The notes: generated by a model from the sequence alone, not told the origin. A DNA stretch of 64,000 nucleotides from Pseudoruegeria sp039972875 (GCA_039972875.1 JBDWMA010000022.1:1-64000); one strand, 5' to 3'; counted from the first letter of the stretch, positions 35,235 to 44,114 are shown. Made by a program: numbers and translations.

Positions 35235-35345
35235 CATGCTAGACACGCCTATACTCTGATCGAGACCGCCAAGGTGAACAATGTTGACCCAGAGGTTTGG
35301 CTAATGTGGGTGCTGGAACGTCTGCTTGATTACAAAATCAACTGA
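35235..35345 (+). pseudogene. IS66-type transposase TnpC, C-terminal relic
   Basis: A plus-strand frame gives HARHAYTLIETAKVNNVDP then EVWLMWVLERLLDYKIN and a stop, matching the last 35 or so residues of IS66 transposases (AYTLIETAKLNGVDP..WL..VL.RI.DHKI). Most of tnpC between the TnpB end and this piece has been deleted. Confidence 0.8.
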
Positions 35346-35385
35346 ATCATTAAACTGATGACATGGTTTTTCAACTCTCAAAAAG

Positions 35386-35466
35386 ATGGATAAGAAATTG
35401 AAACTTACATACTCGCAGGCCATATTTGTAGCACTCTTCCTAGTTTCATGCGGAGCAATCAGGTGA
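35386..35466 (+). CDS. possible 26-residue lipoprotein-like leader peptide
   Basis: A short frame encodes MDKKLKLTYSQAIFVALF followed by LVSCGAIR and a stop. The hydrophobic stretch and LVSC-G look like a lipoprotein signal with lipobox. Its TGA overlaps a GTG start of the next gene (GTGA at 35463-35466). No strong ribosome site precedes it. It may be a true small peptide, the decayed 5' end of a lipoprotein gene, or chance. Confidence 0.3.
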   Translation: MDKKLKLTYSQAIFVALFLVSCGAIR

Positions 35467-36656
35467 GCTATGATTTAGTCGTCTGGAGCCGCTATGGGGT
35501 ATCAACTCTCTCCCAAACACTGTGCGACGAAGGATTTGTACAAACGGCCTCCAATCATTGGGAAGTTGCTACAAAGAGATGGACAATATCAGTTGATATA
35601 GATGCGATTGAAGACGAAGACATTCCAGATGAGGTTTTCGCAACTTTACGTGGGATCACGCACCAAATTTCACTCCATCTTATGCCGTTTGATGCAGCGG
35701 AGGCCGCAAAAGCGAAAGCAAAGCGAATTGCGCGATCTTTAGCCGAATCTGGACACGGTGTTTGGCAAGATTTGCGAACGGACAAACTGGCCTTATCCAA
35801 GTCAGCTCGGCTTGTACCTAGACAGGGTAGGCAGTCCTCCTCAAGTTCTTTAAGTTTCGACCGATCCGTAACCGTTTTGTCTCTTGACTGGTGCATGAAC
35901 CATTCGAAGCTGATGACTAGGGAGGGAATAAACGGGTTTTTGAACCTCTTGCAAAGGTTCTTGCCTGAGGCACTGCCCCGTCGATATGGCCCCTATGAAC
36001 CGCTTCGGTTCAAGTATGGGGAAATGGGGCGTGAGCATTTTGTCGACACTTACCTTGAAGATCCTGCGACCAGTATTTATTGTACGCGACCAGCATTCAG
36101 CTTATCGCTACCATCTATCGGACATGGTTATCGAAAAATAGGAATGCAGAACAAATACTGGGCAAACAATGTGAGGATCTCATTGGACGCAGAACTTTTG
36201 GATGACTCCTATTGGTCTGCACACTTTCCCAAGGTATTTGTTGCGATTAGCCAATACTTACAGCCCTTCTACGGTGATGCACGTTGTCTTGTCGGATATG
36301 CGGCAAGCAAAAACGGCTCTCTGAAGTTGTTAACACGAGATGTTCCTAATACGCCCAATGGGACGGCGGAAACCTCTCCGGTATCTCCATGGTGGCGTGG
36401 CGTGCCGCGTTCTGCGGGTATCGCGTGTGTCGTTGGCGCTCCATATACGGAGCTTTGGCCAGATCGTGAGGGATGGGAAGAACATGATGGTTTATCTGTT
36501 TACCAACCTGGCGTTTGGGAAAACCTCAATGCGAATTACAGTGTCCCAGATAACATCTCGGAACCTCCTAAACGTTCTACTGAAATACGCACAGCTGAAG
36601 ATTTGCGTTTAAATCAGGAAAATGAGGCCCTTCGTCCTCCGATCATTCCATTCTGA
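35463..36656 (+). CDS. hypothetical protein of about 397 residues
   Basis: This is an intact frame with no family that I can name. A GTG start at 35463 has GGAG seven bases upstream; an ATG at 35448 in the same frame is the alternative. The first 130 residues are mixed, with an Ala/Lys-rich helix (EAAKAKAKRIARSLAESG). The rest contains LLQRFLPEALPRRYGPYEP and aromatic-rich blocks such as SPWWRGVPRSAG. The LPRRYGPYEP pattern recalls immunity-type proteins of contact-dependent systems, but this is only an impression. No signal peptide is visible. It is A/T-richer than its neighbours and flanked by IS relics, so it is probably acquired. Confidence 0.6.
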   Translation: MSYDLVVWSRYGVSTLSQTLCDEGFVQTASNHWEVATKRWTISVDIDAIEDEDIPDEVFATLRGITHQISLHLMPFDAAEAAKAKAKRIARSLAESGHGVWQDLRTDKLALSKSARLVPRQGRQSSSSSLSFDRSVTVLSLDWCMNHSKLMTREGINGFLNLLQRFLPEALPRRYGPYEPLRFKYGEMGREHFVDTYLEDPATSIYCTRPAFSLSLPSIGHGYRKIGMQNKYWANNVRISLDAELLDDSYWSAHFPKVFVAISQYLQPFYGDARCLVGYAASKNGSLKLLTRDVPNTPNGTAETSPVSPWWRGVPRSAGIACVVGAPYTELWPDREGWEEHDGLSVYQPGVWENLNANYSVPDNISEPPKRSTEIRTAEDLRLNQENEALRPPIIPF

Positions 36657-36910
36657 TGTAATGGCAACAAGAGTTTACGCTAATTGGACAGTATCTGGTC
36701 ATAGCAATACTGTCCTCGCCCCGCAAGCCGTCCAAGACGATCCTGATTTACTCTTCAACTGTTCGTCGTCAGGTATTTTGGAACCAATGGCCGCCTAATC
36801 AAAGAGAGATTTGGCTCATTTGACTGTGTTGCGCATTGTCTGTGATGCAAGCGCCGTGTTTCGCGTCTCTTTCGTTTGGTCCCTTTGTTTTTATGCCATT
36901 CGGTTAGATC

Positions 36911-36967
36911 CCCGGAGATATAGAGGATTACGGATCTGGGATAGTGACGGCCGTTGAAATCAATCGT
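36911..36967 (-). pseudogene. IS6-type transposase, N-terminal scrap
   Basis: The minus strand reads IDFNGRHYPRSVILY, matching the first residues of a subgroup of alphaproteobacterial IS6 transposases (DF.G.HYPK.VIL.AV.FYVRY). Homology is lost after about 18 residues. The rest of the 36657-37026 interval shows no recognisable gene. Confidence 0.45.
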
Positions 36968-37026
36968 CAGGTTCTAATACTCACCAATGAATTCATAAGG
37001 CGGTGTCGACGAAAAGCGTCTGATTA

Positions 37027-37543
37027 TTATTCCTCACAAGGATATGCTTGTTTGACTCGTGATATTGTTTGAATAACAGGCATGCGAACGCTTCCCGGTT
37101 TTTCTTGCAGTCCTCCATAGTCGACAACCAGTAGCCTATATTTGCAACCGTTCCGCAGCTCGGAATGAAGTTTTTGGCAGGAATTATAAAAATTTATCCT
37201 TCTTGCCATGTCGGGTAGTTTATACACACCATGGTCAGTCCAAACTGCGCCACAAAAACCGGTAAAGCCATACTTTGGGGTCGAAGAGCGCTGTCTTTTC
37301 TGAAACGAAAATCCCCAACTGTTAGACACACAAATTTCTGGAGCATCTACTTCATTAATTGTGGCAGTAACCTCATGTGAAAAAAAGTTCTTTATGAAGG
37401 AGGAATAATACAATCAGAAGTGGAAATATTATTGCGAAAAGCGTTTGCTTTTTTTTAGGAATCTGTCTTCTCTTTTCTGATTCTGAAACAAACTTTGCAT
37501 ATGGTTTTTTTGAGTGTCTACAAGTTTTAAGGGGCTGACACAT
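37027..37543 (-). pseudogene. frameshifted membrane-anchored protein of unknown function
   Basis: A minus-strand frame from ATG 37543 gives a cysteine-containing start (MCQPLKTCRH), a basic linker, and a membrane helix (LFAIIFPLLIVLFLLHKELF), then stops just after a run of seven T. In the next frame, coding resumes directly with SHEVTATINEVDAPEICVS and continues for about 115 residues to 37027. A single-base change in the homopolymer would join them into one protein of about 170 residues. It could be a pseudogene, a slippage-expressed gene or a sequencing error. No domain was recognised. Confidence 0.45.
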
Positions 37544-37738
37544 TAACTGGCCGAGCCTGATTTATCAACCTAAGACATAGTCTTTATACCACTAAAACAA
37601 CAAATGGTGGACGTACGCGACGTCGCCTCGGACACGTGCTGATTGGTTGTGAATATGTCCGTTCTTAATTGTTCCAATGGTGTTTTCTCGTTTACTACCA
37701 AGAGTTGTTCCAGACGTGTTTTTTTCATATGAGTTTTC

Positions 37739-38204
37739 GATGTACCCACCATCGACTTCTGGTAAACGTCACCGCTTCCTGTCTGAAACCATCAGCCATG
37801 CCATCTGGCTTTATTGCCGTTTCAACATAAGCCTTCGCGAAGGTGGGGAGTTGTTTCTGGAGCGTGGAATCGACATGTCTTACGAACCGATCCGGCGGTG
37901 GGTTGGTAAGTTCGGGCCAATCATTGCTCGGGGAATACGTTGGCGACAGCGCCAATCTGGTGATGTTTGGCATCTCGACGAAGTCGTTGTGACGGTCAAA
38001 GGTCGTAAGTTTTGGCTGTGGCGCGCGGTCGATCAGAGCGGATTGGTCTTGGATGAGATCCTACAATCACGACGCAATACCAAAGCAGCGAAACGATTGA
38101 TACAGAGACATCGCTGCACACCAAATCGTTTCATCACTGATAAATTACGATCGTATGACGCTGCCAAACGAGCAGTTGCGCCGGGAGTTATGCCACGGTG
38201 TTGA
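37739..38204 (+). pseudogene. IS6-family transposase, 3'-truncated
   Basis: The frame gives SETISHAIWLYCRFNISLRE, SYEPIRRWVGKFG, the DDE-domain block GDVWHLDEVVVTVKGRKFWL and WRAVDQSGLVLDEILQSRR, then TDKLRSYDAAKRAV. It ends at VMPRC, where about 75 C-terminal residues including the last catalytic glutamate should follow. At that point it abuts, tail to tail, the C-terminal end of a different IS6 copy on the other strand. It is inactive. Confidence 0.82.
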
Positions 38205-38553
38205 CTACAGATTGAGAGGGATTGGCGAAGGGTAGATCCTCCCGCCATTTCGTTGGTATATCAGCCCAGAGGCTGGATGCATCTGAGCGGGCGTGGCGGT
38301 CTGAAAGTGCTGTGAGTTGGTGGCGACGAGGGCGAAAGATCAGGTTGATCTGGTCGTGCGCTGATAGAAACCTCTGAGTCTGATGGTGGGATTTGTACCG
38401 GCCCATTATTTCCTCTGGTTTGTGGGTCGGCCGGTGCGAGACTTCGATCGCATTGTTTAAGGCTTTGTGGGCGCGGTGGTCAGCGTCCGTGGCCAGTGTT
38501 TTGATGGGTTTCAGATAGCTGCTCAATTTGTCAGTGATGACGACACAAGGTAT
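38188..38553 (-). pseudogene. IS6-family transposase, C-terminal half
   Basis: The minus strand encodes VVITDKLSSYLKPIKTL, NNAIEVSHRPTHKPEE and YKSHHQTQRFLSAHDQINLI, the second half of an IS6 transposase, ending at 38188. The N-terminal half is missing, and the break at about 38553 joins aminotransferase sequence. This copy is a close relative of the relic at 10068-10650 and differs from the plus-strand copy it abuts. The arrangement suggests recombination or deletion between two IS6 elements. Confidence 0.8.
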
Positions 38554-38585
38554 CCTGCCAAACAGGAATTTTGCGACAAAACTGG

Positions 38586-39085
38586 TGATCGTTAGCGACA
38601 AAATCTATCAGTCAGCGGTGGAAAACGCGGACGCCGCCATCGAATTGTTTCATGGGTATACGTATTCCGCTCATCCGATTGCCACAGCCGCTTCGTTGGC
38701 CACATTGCAAACCTACGATCAAAATGATCTTTTCGGACGGGCTCAGTCCTTGTCTTCAGTCTGGGAGGAGGGGCTGCACAGCCTGAAGGGCTTGCCAAAT
38801 GTTATCGATTTGCGAAATCTTGGGCTTGTTGGCGCGATTGAACTGTCTTCCCGGGAAGGCGCTCCAGGAGCGCGGGCCACAGAGGCGATGCGCAAGGCTT
38901 GGGACGCGGGTCTCATGATCCGCGTAACCGGCGACATCATCGCTTTGTCTCCGCCACTCATCATCACTCAAGAGGAAATCCAAACGCTCTTTAGTACGTT
39001 GGCAGATATTCTGCGCACCCTTAGGAATTGCTCACATCCATACCGAATGGAGGCCCTGAAAGCTTGTGATACTACCCGGCTATAA
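38586..39085 (+). pseudogene. beta-alanine:pyruvate transaminase, C-terminal third
   Basis: The frame reads LVIVSDKIYQ, IELFHGYTYSAHPIATAA, SLKGLPNVIDLRNLGLVGAI and RVTGDIIALSPPLIIT, characteristic of the C-terminus of omega-amino-acid (beta-alanine):pyruvate aminotransferases. The N-terminal two thirds, including the PLP lysine, are absent, replaced by the IS6 relic. The gene was therefore destroyed by an IS-linked deletion. The last 15 residues after the ADILRTL helix look like read-on past the original end. Confidence 0.82.
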
Positions 39086-39731
39086 AGGTATTGGTCTGAT
39101 CGTTAAAAGTGGCGGTTTGGCTTGGATTTTCTGCCGTAAAATCGAGAAGGAGCGGGGGTTGTGCCGTAATTTGAGATATGAGTGAACTTCTGCTTTGTGA
39201 CTCAAAATTGGGAATGGCTTGGCTTGGAATTGCCATGCCGAGTTGGGCGCCACCCAGCAAAGTTAACATGATTTGGTTGCTGATTTGAAAACTGCCCATG
39301 CCACCGTTCAAGACAGAGGACGCGGTTGTAATCGCGAGGTCTTGTGGTTGGGAATTGATATTAAAATTCTTGGCTAAGCCTGAGGTCACTGTGCTGGCAG
39401 AGGTGTTTGTAAGCTGGACGGTATTGGGCAGGCTGTTTGTACCGGTTTGGTCAATCAAAGTCCCATCAAAAGTGAATGATTGTTCAGATAGGGCGGAGGC
39501 GAAAGAGTTGATCTTCAGAATTGAATAAGCTTCCAGACTATATGAGGACGTATAGACCGAGACAGCATCTGTCCAAGTGATGTTCATGGTGCCAGTAGCT
39601 GAGGTCAAAAGGGCGACTATTTGGTAATTGGCCTGATCCTGAGGCTGCAATATCGCAACGGACATATCTGCAGCTGAGATGGTCTGGAGACCAGTCGGAT
39701 CGATTTGGATTTCAAGTGAAAAGTCAGTCAT
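39072..39731 (-). CDS. beta-rich protein of unknown function, paralogue of 40184-40807
   Basis: This protein of about 219 residues has no signal peptide and is rich in Ser, Thr, Gln, Asn and Ala. Its layout matches the 40.2 kb gene. The N-terminus SLEIQIDPTGLQTISAADMS parallels YELDITFDTAGLDALNAS. ITWTDAVSVYTSSY parallels VTWTEQYSVYSSTT. The end ATFNDQTNTFIAG parallels ITYNDQNNQFINS. The start MTDFSL at 39731 fits this alignment; the upstream extension is hydrophobic and not shared. I cannot name the family. The two copies and the small gene between them form a unit downstream of an AraC regulator. Confidence 0.7.
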   Translation of the reverse strand: MTDFSLEIQIDPTGLQTISAADMSVAILQPQDQANYQIVALLTSATGTMNITWTDAVSVYTSSYSLEAYSILKINSFASALSEQSFTFDGTLIDQTGTNSLPNTVQLTNTSASTVTSGLAKNFNINSQPQDLAITTASSVLNGGMGSFQISNQIMLTLLGGAQLGMAIPSQAIPNFESQSRSSLISQITAQPPLLLDFTAENPSQTATFNDQTNTFIAG

Positions 39732-39800
39732 GTCCACAATCCGAATAAAAGGCGTGAGGATTGGGAACTCGGGGAACAACCCTATTAACAATAATAATAA

Positions 39801-39840
39801 CACGTGCCCGAAATAGTAATCAAGCCATTCCGGGCACGTG
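39801..39840. terminator. bidirectional hairpin terminator
   Basis: CACGTGCCCG at 39801-39810 pairs perfectly with CGGGCACGTG at 39831-39840 across a 20 bp loop. CCTTTTTCG follows on the plus strand and a TTATTATTATT run follows on the minus strand. It lies just downstream of the minus-strand small gene ending at 39862 and 70 bp before the next gene of the pair, so it may terminate or attenuate the transcript between the two. Confidence 0.7.
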
Positions 39841-39861
39841 CCTTTTTCGTTCGTTAAGCTG

Positions 39862-40101
39862 TTACCAACTTATCGTAAGATTGTCTGGACCGGGTACGAC
39901 TGTGGTGTTGGTCACAGATACGGTCTGGCCGTTGATTGGATAGGTATCAACCACTCCTATTGCGGCCACATGCGCAACAGGTGCAGCGCCATTTATAGAG
40001 ATGGTGTAGGGGGTGGCGGCTCCAAGTACAAAGAGATCGCCAGCTACAACATTAGCACCAAGATCAGCGGTATGTCCGCGTGCAACTGGTTGGTTTGGCA
40101 T
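39862..40101 (-). CDS. small hypothetical protein between two paralogues
   Basis: This 79-residue protein has the start MPNQPVARGHTADLGANV set by AGGA eight bases upstream of ATG 40101. It is rich in Val, Thr, Pro and Ala, with a predicted beta-strand pattern and no signal peptide, cysteine or charged core. It lies 82 bp downstream of the larger paralogue and upstream of the terminator hairpin. I recognise no family. Its position suggests it is made with, and may act with, the two beta-rich proteins. Confidence 0.6.
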   Translation of the reverse strand: MPNQPVARGHTADLGANVVAGDLFVLGAATPYTISINGAAPVAHVAAIGVVDTYPINGQTVSVTNTTVVPGPDNLTISW

Positions 40102-40183
40102 TTTATTATCCTTTCTGGACAGATTTGAATGCAACACAAGTTTGCGCTGATCGGACCGTCCATTTATCTGAAATGCAGATGTA

Positions 40184-40807
40184 TCAACTGTTGATGAATT
40201 GGTTGTTTTGATCATTGTAGGTGATGCTGGCTGTCGTGTTGGTTGTGTATGTTACAGTCAGAGCATTGCCGGCGACCTGCGAAATCACGATGCCATTGTT
40301 GGAATAGCTTGATGTATAGACCATAATGGTTTCGATCGGCGTAAATGTAGCTGTCTGATTAAAGAGAACACCTGCGGCGCACATCGGTGATGAGACCGTT
40401 GTACCGTTCACACTTGCTCCTTGAACCAAACCGGCTGTGACCATCGCTGTTGTTCCGATCATAAGGCCGGGATCGCTGTTTTGGATTTCATACTGGGTTG
40501 GACCAACTGCACCCGAAACGCCTGGGTCGAAATAGCCGGATGAGTTTAAGTTGTAGCTGCTGCCGCCAATAGCTGTGGCTTCGGAGCTCGTAAGAATAAC
40601 TGCACCGGCTTGGGCGTTCGTTGTCGAGGAATAGACGGAATACTGTTCCGTCCAAGTGACAGAATTCGCCAGTTGCGGTTTAAAATTGATCCATGCAGTA
40701 GCTTGGCCACCCGTGGATTGCTTGACGATGGTGACGCTTTGCCCGGATGCGTTAAGGGCATCAAGACCGGCGGTATCAAATGTAATGTCTAATTCATAAG
40801 TTGGCAT
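40184..40807 (-). CDS. beta-rich protein of unknown function, paralogue of 39072-39731
   Basis: This 207-residue protein begins MPTYELDITFDTAGLDAL and contains VTWTEQYSVYSSTTNAQAGA, a Gly/Ser-rich middle, and IMVYTSSYSNNGIVISQVAG near the end. It lacks a signal peptide and has only one cysteine. The strand-and-turn rhythm and Thr/Ser/Asn richness suggest a soluble beta-sandwich. It shares its overall plan with the 39.1 kb protein and seems to belong to a family of small bacterial or fungal proteins without known function. AAAGA lies upstream of the ATG. Likely regulated by the AraC protein encoded upstream. Confidence 0.7.
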   Translation of the reverse strand: MPTYELDITFDTAGLDALNASGQSVTIVKQSTGGQATAWINFKPQLANSVTWTEQYSVYSSTTNAQAGAVILTSSEATAIGGSSYNLNSSGYFDPGVSGAVGPTQYEIQNSDPGLMIGTTAMVTAGLVQGASVNGTTVSSPMCAAGVLFNQTATFTPIETIMVYTSSYSNNGIVISQVAGNALTVTYTTNTTASITYNDQNNQFINS

Positions 40808-41022
40808 TTTGTATCTTTCTTTTCAGGCACTAAAAAATAAAAAATCGAACTTTATGCGCGTCTAATCGGGTTTGCTTAAGTTCGGTTCAGCAAGGTTATT
40901 CGATTGGGTTTTCTCCAGTTTGCGTAAGTTTATGTGCATCTTTGAGGGGAAGTACCGATATTCAAACAACCCTGAGGTTAAACTAGAGGGGCAATCTATA
41001 ATCTTCTTTTGCGCCATTCACT

Positions 41023-41769
41023 CTAACTTTTGCGCCGTTCATTTTTTCTGTATTTATTCGGGGTCATGCCAAAATGCCGCCGAAACGCCGTTGAAAAATT
41101 ACCGGGCAAATCATAACCGAAATCTGCTGCGATCGTTGTGATGGGCCGGTTTGTCGCGCGCAGCTGGTGCGCGGCACCTTCCAAACGCTTCATTCGTTGC
41201 CAAGCAATGGGGGGCAGACCCATTTCCTGTTTGAACATAGTTGTCAGTGTATTGTGATTGGTGTTGAACATCTTTACCAACAAATCCACTGACACGGATT
41301 GAGCAATATGGTCGGCCAAATGGGTGCAGCATCGTTCGACCAAAGCAACCGGCGAGTACAAAAATTTTTGGTCTCTGAGTGACAGAGCTAAACATTGACC
41401 AATTAGGCGTACATGTAGCTCCGGTGCCAAAACAGGCAAACTCAGGAAGTCCGCAAATCCCATTTCGAAAATATTGCGACGATTGTTGGGGACAGGGTCA
41501 ATGAGCGCGATGCGGGAATGGGAGGGGCTGTGATGTGGGAGGAAAACGTTTTTGAGATCGGAGAAGTGTTTTCGGCAGTCGACGATGACAATTTGGTAGT
41601 CAACTTTCAATGTGCCAGCAGTGGCTTCGATAATATCAAGTAATGGCGTATTTAGCAATTTGCGAAGGAGTAACTGATCAAGACCCACATCTAATGATTC
41701 TATCATGAGTTGAAAGATCTCCAGCCCTCGATGTGTTTCCGTACGGAAAAAAGCGATATGGCTAACCAC
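41023..41769 (-). CDS. AraC family regulator with receiver-like N-terminal domain
   Basis: This 248-residue regulator has two AraC helix-turn-helix units in its C-terminal 100 residues (VDLLVKMFNTNHNTLTTMFK and ITTIAADFGYDLPGNFSTAF then RRHFGMTPNKYRK). The N-terminal half ends in NIFEMGFADFLSLPVLAPEL, shaped like the last part of a response-regulator receiver (G..D.L..P....EL), but the phospho-acceptor and lysine are not evident. It could be a pseudo-receiver that senses a ligand or partner. It lies upstream of and in line with the paralogue unit at 39-40.8 kb. Confidence 0.85.
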   Translation of the reverse strand: MVSHIAFFRTETHRGLEIFQLMIESLDVGLDQLLLRKLLNTPLLDIIEATAGTLKVDYQIVIVDCRKHFSDLKNVFLPHHSPSHSRIALIDPVPNNRRNIFEMGFADFLSLPVLAPELHVRLIGQCLALSLRDQKFLYSPVALVERCCTHLADHIAQSVSVDLLVKMFNTNHNTLTTMFKQEMGLPPIAWQRMKRLEGAAHQLRATNRPITTIAADFGYDLPGNFSTAFRRHFGMTPNKYRKNERRKS

Positions 41770-42547
41770 TTGTTTCCCCTACAAATAGACTAGTTCATTG
41801 CGCTTTTAATAGTTTGCAATACCTGTCCTACCCAACGCCTTGCTGCATAACTTACATTGTATATTATGAATAAATAACCTTTAAGGTTGAGTGAAAACCC
41901 CTTACACTGTAAATTTACCTACCCATGACTGCAGCGGCAGGTAGTATGACTGGAGAAGGTCTTTCAAAAGGTAGTGCAGCAGGTTTGGTAGAGGATTGAG
42001 AATGTCCTTTAGACTTGGCGCAATTATCCCACGAACTAGTTGAATCAGGAGATTCTTCATTGGCAAAATGGACCTTATCAGATCAAGTGCGCGACCTCGA
42101 TACTTGCCAAAACGGATGCAGCGGAATTGCACGAATTGAATGTCAGTATTAGGCGTGTGATCCTCTTTCTGAAACGGTGGTCCTATTCAGAAATTTCAGA
42201 TGCAAGCTGTTAATCAAATAGCTGCGAGTTTGAAGTCTGGCTTGGTTAACGTCCCTTAGACAAATCCAACAGCGCCAAAGAGAAACTTAGGCGGTTCTGA
42301 CTCGCAACGACCCTTGTTACCTTACACCGCCCGAGAGAAAAAAGAGAAATGAGTTAGCAAGACTCGCGAGATGATGATGCATAAGCCTGCCGCCGGAATC
42401 AATCTACTACCCTGCACGGTATTGCGCAGCAATGTCCGTGAAGGAGGCTCATCGGTCTATACCACGCAAATAGGCCAATCACATGACTGCTTCCGTCAAA
42501 TAAAATGGTTGATCGGTTGTGCTCTGTACATTTGCATAGGCCCTGAA
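41770..42547. other. long intergenic region without a recognisable gene
   Basis: About 780 bp without a supportable gene. A 76-codon minus-strand frame at 41902-42132 (PLPNLLHYLLKDLLQSYYL) lacks a ribosome site and known similarity. The upstream part is A/T-rich and probably holds the promoter of the AraC gene. Confidence 0.4.
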
Positions 42548-43867
42548 TCAACGACTCAAACGTCGCGCTGCTCGGCGCAGAGGGTGCGAGATAAAAAGTG
42601 CCTTCGTTGCATATTTCAGGTAGCGAAGAAACGGTTCATGGCTCAGATAAAATAAACGGGATCGCAGCATCCAAATCGGCATAAATACATGCAATTTTAG
42701 GGCATTATCCATTGTTATACTTAGCAAATGTGGCCACTCCGCTGGCCGTTCAGGATGTGGAACAGGCCGGACCCAGTTACGCATCTTGTCACTAATTTTG
42801 CATGTTTCCAAACCGGCGATGGCTGCAGCGCTGAAGACTTGTTGGCAAAAGAAGACCGATTGCAAATCAATATGCCCTTCAGTGAATACGGGCTTTGGTG
42901 CGCGAGAGGCCAGCGCATCTGCTGTGCAATTGATGAACAGTGTTTTATCAGGATAACCCAAATTCTGGTCGGCAAATTCGATACCTTCGCAATTGAGTTT
43001 TTTAATGCGACCGTAGCGAATTTTGTTTTTAACAGGCCGAAGCTCTTTCATTTCTGCAGGACTAAGCGTCGCGCATTTCCACTTTGTTGGTAGAACATCT
43101 TTATCAAGTCGCATGATATCGCCTGAATCGCCCTCCAACTGCAGGAAAATGTCATCTGGTGTGTTAGCTCGCCGCACTGAATTACATTGATCGATGATGG
43201 TATCCATCACGGTTCCGACCTGAAGTCCTGACCGATCAAAACACCAAATATCACTGGACATGACCCAATTTATTTTGTCTGGCGAAACACCATTGCGCAG
43301 CAAATACAGAACAGCATCAATGCCCGTTTTGCCACAACCAAGGACGTAATAATTGTCCCATTTCCCAATTTGTTCCGGCAAATTATTGGGTGGCATAAAG
43401 GGGACGTCGTCTGCGACTTCAAACTTAGGAGGGTGCGTAGATGGAATCTCAACACCCATATAAGTTCCGTTCACAACACGCTTTTTCACCCGAAATTCAA
43501 TTGTCTCATCTTTGGCATTCATGGGCGCGGCGTTGTTGGCCCCAAGGTATTCATGACCGCTTAGGAATGTTACACGTCCAGTTTTAATGAAACGGTCTAA
43601 AACTTTGTCAAAGTAGGCGAGAATCTCATCCAACGTCGATAGATCGGTTGAACCGTTACCCAATTTTATTGAATTGACGCCGTAAAAAAGGGCAGGTTGA
43701 TGCAAGGTAACATAGGGGTAAGCATTGCACCAATGTCCCCCTAAACGCGCGCGACGTTCGATGATTGTGACTGTCGCTGTCTTGTCGCCAGTCAAAAGTG
43801 CATCAACAAAAGCGCAACTCATGGCACCGCCTCCAATGACAAGGTAGTCCGTCTCATGAAGTGTCAT
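42548..43867 (-). CDS. FAD/NAD(P)-binding oxidoreductase, flavin-monooxygenase-like
   Basis: This 439-residue flavoprotein has an N-terminal FAD dinucleotide fold (DYLVIGGGAMSCAFVDALL, then IIERRARLGGHW) and a second Rossmann motif (YYVLGCGKTGIDAVLYLL) for NADPH. The GGHW...YPYV block resembles flavin-containing monooxygenases, but the middle and C-terminus are divergent and no FMO fingerprint (FxGxxxHxxxY/F) is obvious. The last 60 residues include basic and aromatic segments (FLRYLKYATKALF) that may associate with the membrane. It stands alone between the AraC region and the large amino-acid operon. Substrate unknown. Confidence 0.75.
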   Translation of the reverse strand: MTLHETDYLVIGGGAMSCAFVDALLTGDKTATVTIIERRARLGGHWCNAYPYVTLHQPALFYGVNSIKLGNGSTDLSTLDEILAYFDKVLDRFIKTGRVTFLSGHEYLGANNAAPMNAKDETIEFRVKKRVVNGTYMGVEIPSTHPPKFEVADDVPFMPPNNLPEQIGKWDNYYVLGCGKTGIDAVLYLLRNGVSPDKINWVMSSDIWCFDRSGLQVGTVMDTIIDQCNSVRRANTPDDIFLQLEGDSGDIMRLDKDVLPTKWKCATLSPAEMKELRPVKNKIRYGRIKKLNCEGIEFADQNLGYPDKTLFINCTADALASRAPKPVFTEGHIDLQSVFFCQQVFSAAAIAGLETCKISDKMRNWVRPVPHPERPAEWPHLLSITMDNALKLHVFMPIWMLRSRLFYLSHEPFLRYLKYATKALFISHPLRRAARRLSR

Positions 43868-44114
43868 TTTTAGTTCCCGTTAATATTTTCTGGGCCGATC
43901 ACGCGCCGCTGATTATAAATTTTTGATGCCGCTTTAAGCCAAGGTTTGCGACATTATCGTCGTCGCCGAGCATACCGCCAAAGAACTCAATGTGGTGGGC
44001 CTCTTACGACCATTCTGGCACTGATTGGGCAGGCGGAGCGATTGCCACGCGTTTGGTTGGTTGAATTACGAAAGTGGACGTATCCTGACGCAAAACCCAG
44101 CTGATCGAACGCGA

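Noticed and set aside
41902..42132. A 76-codon minus-strand frame
   Set aside because: There is no ribosome site, no similarity and no coupling to neighbours.
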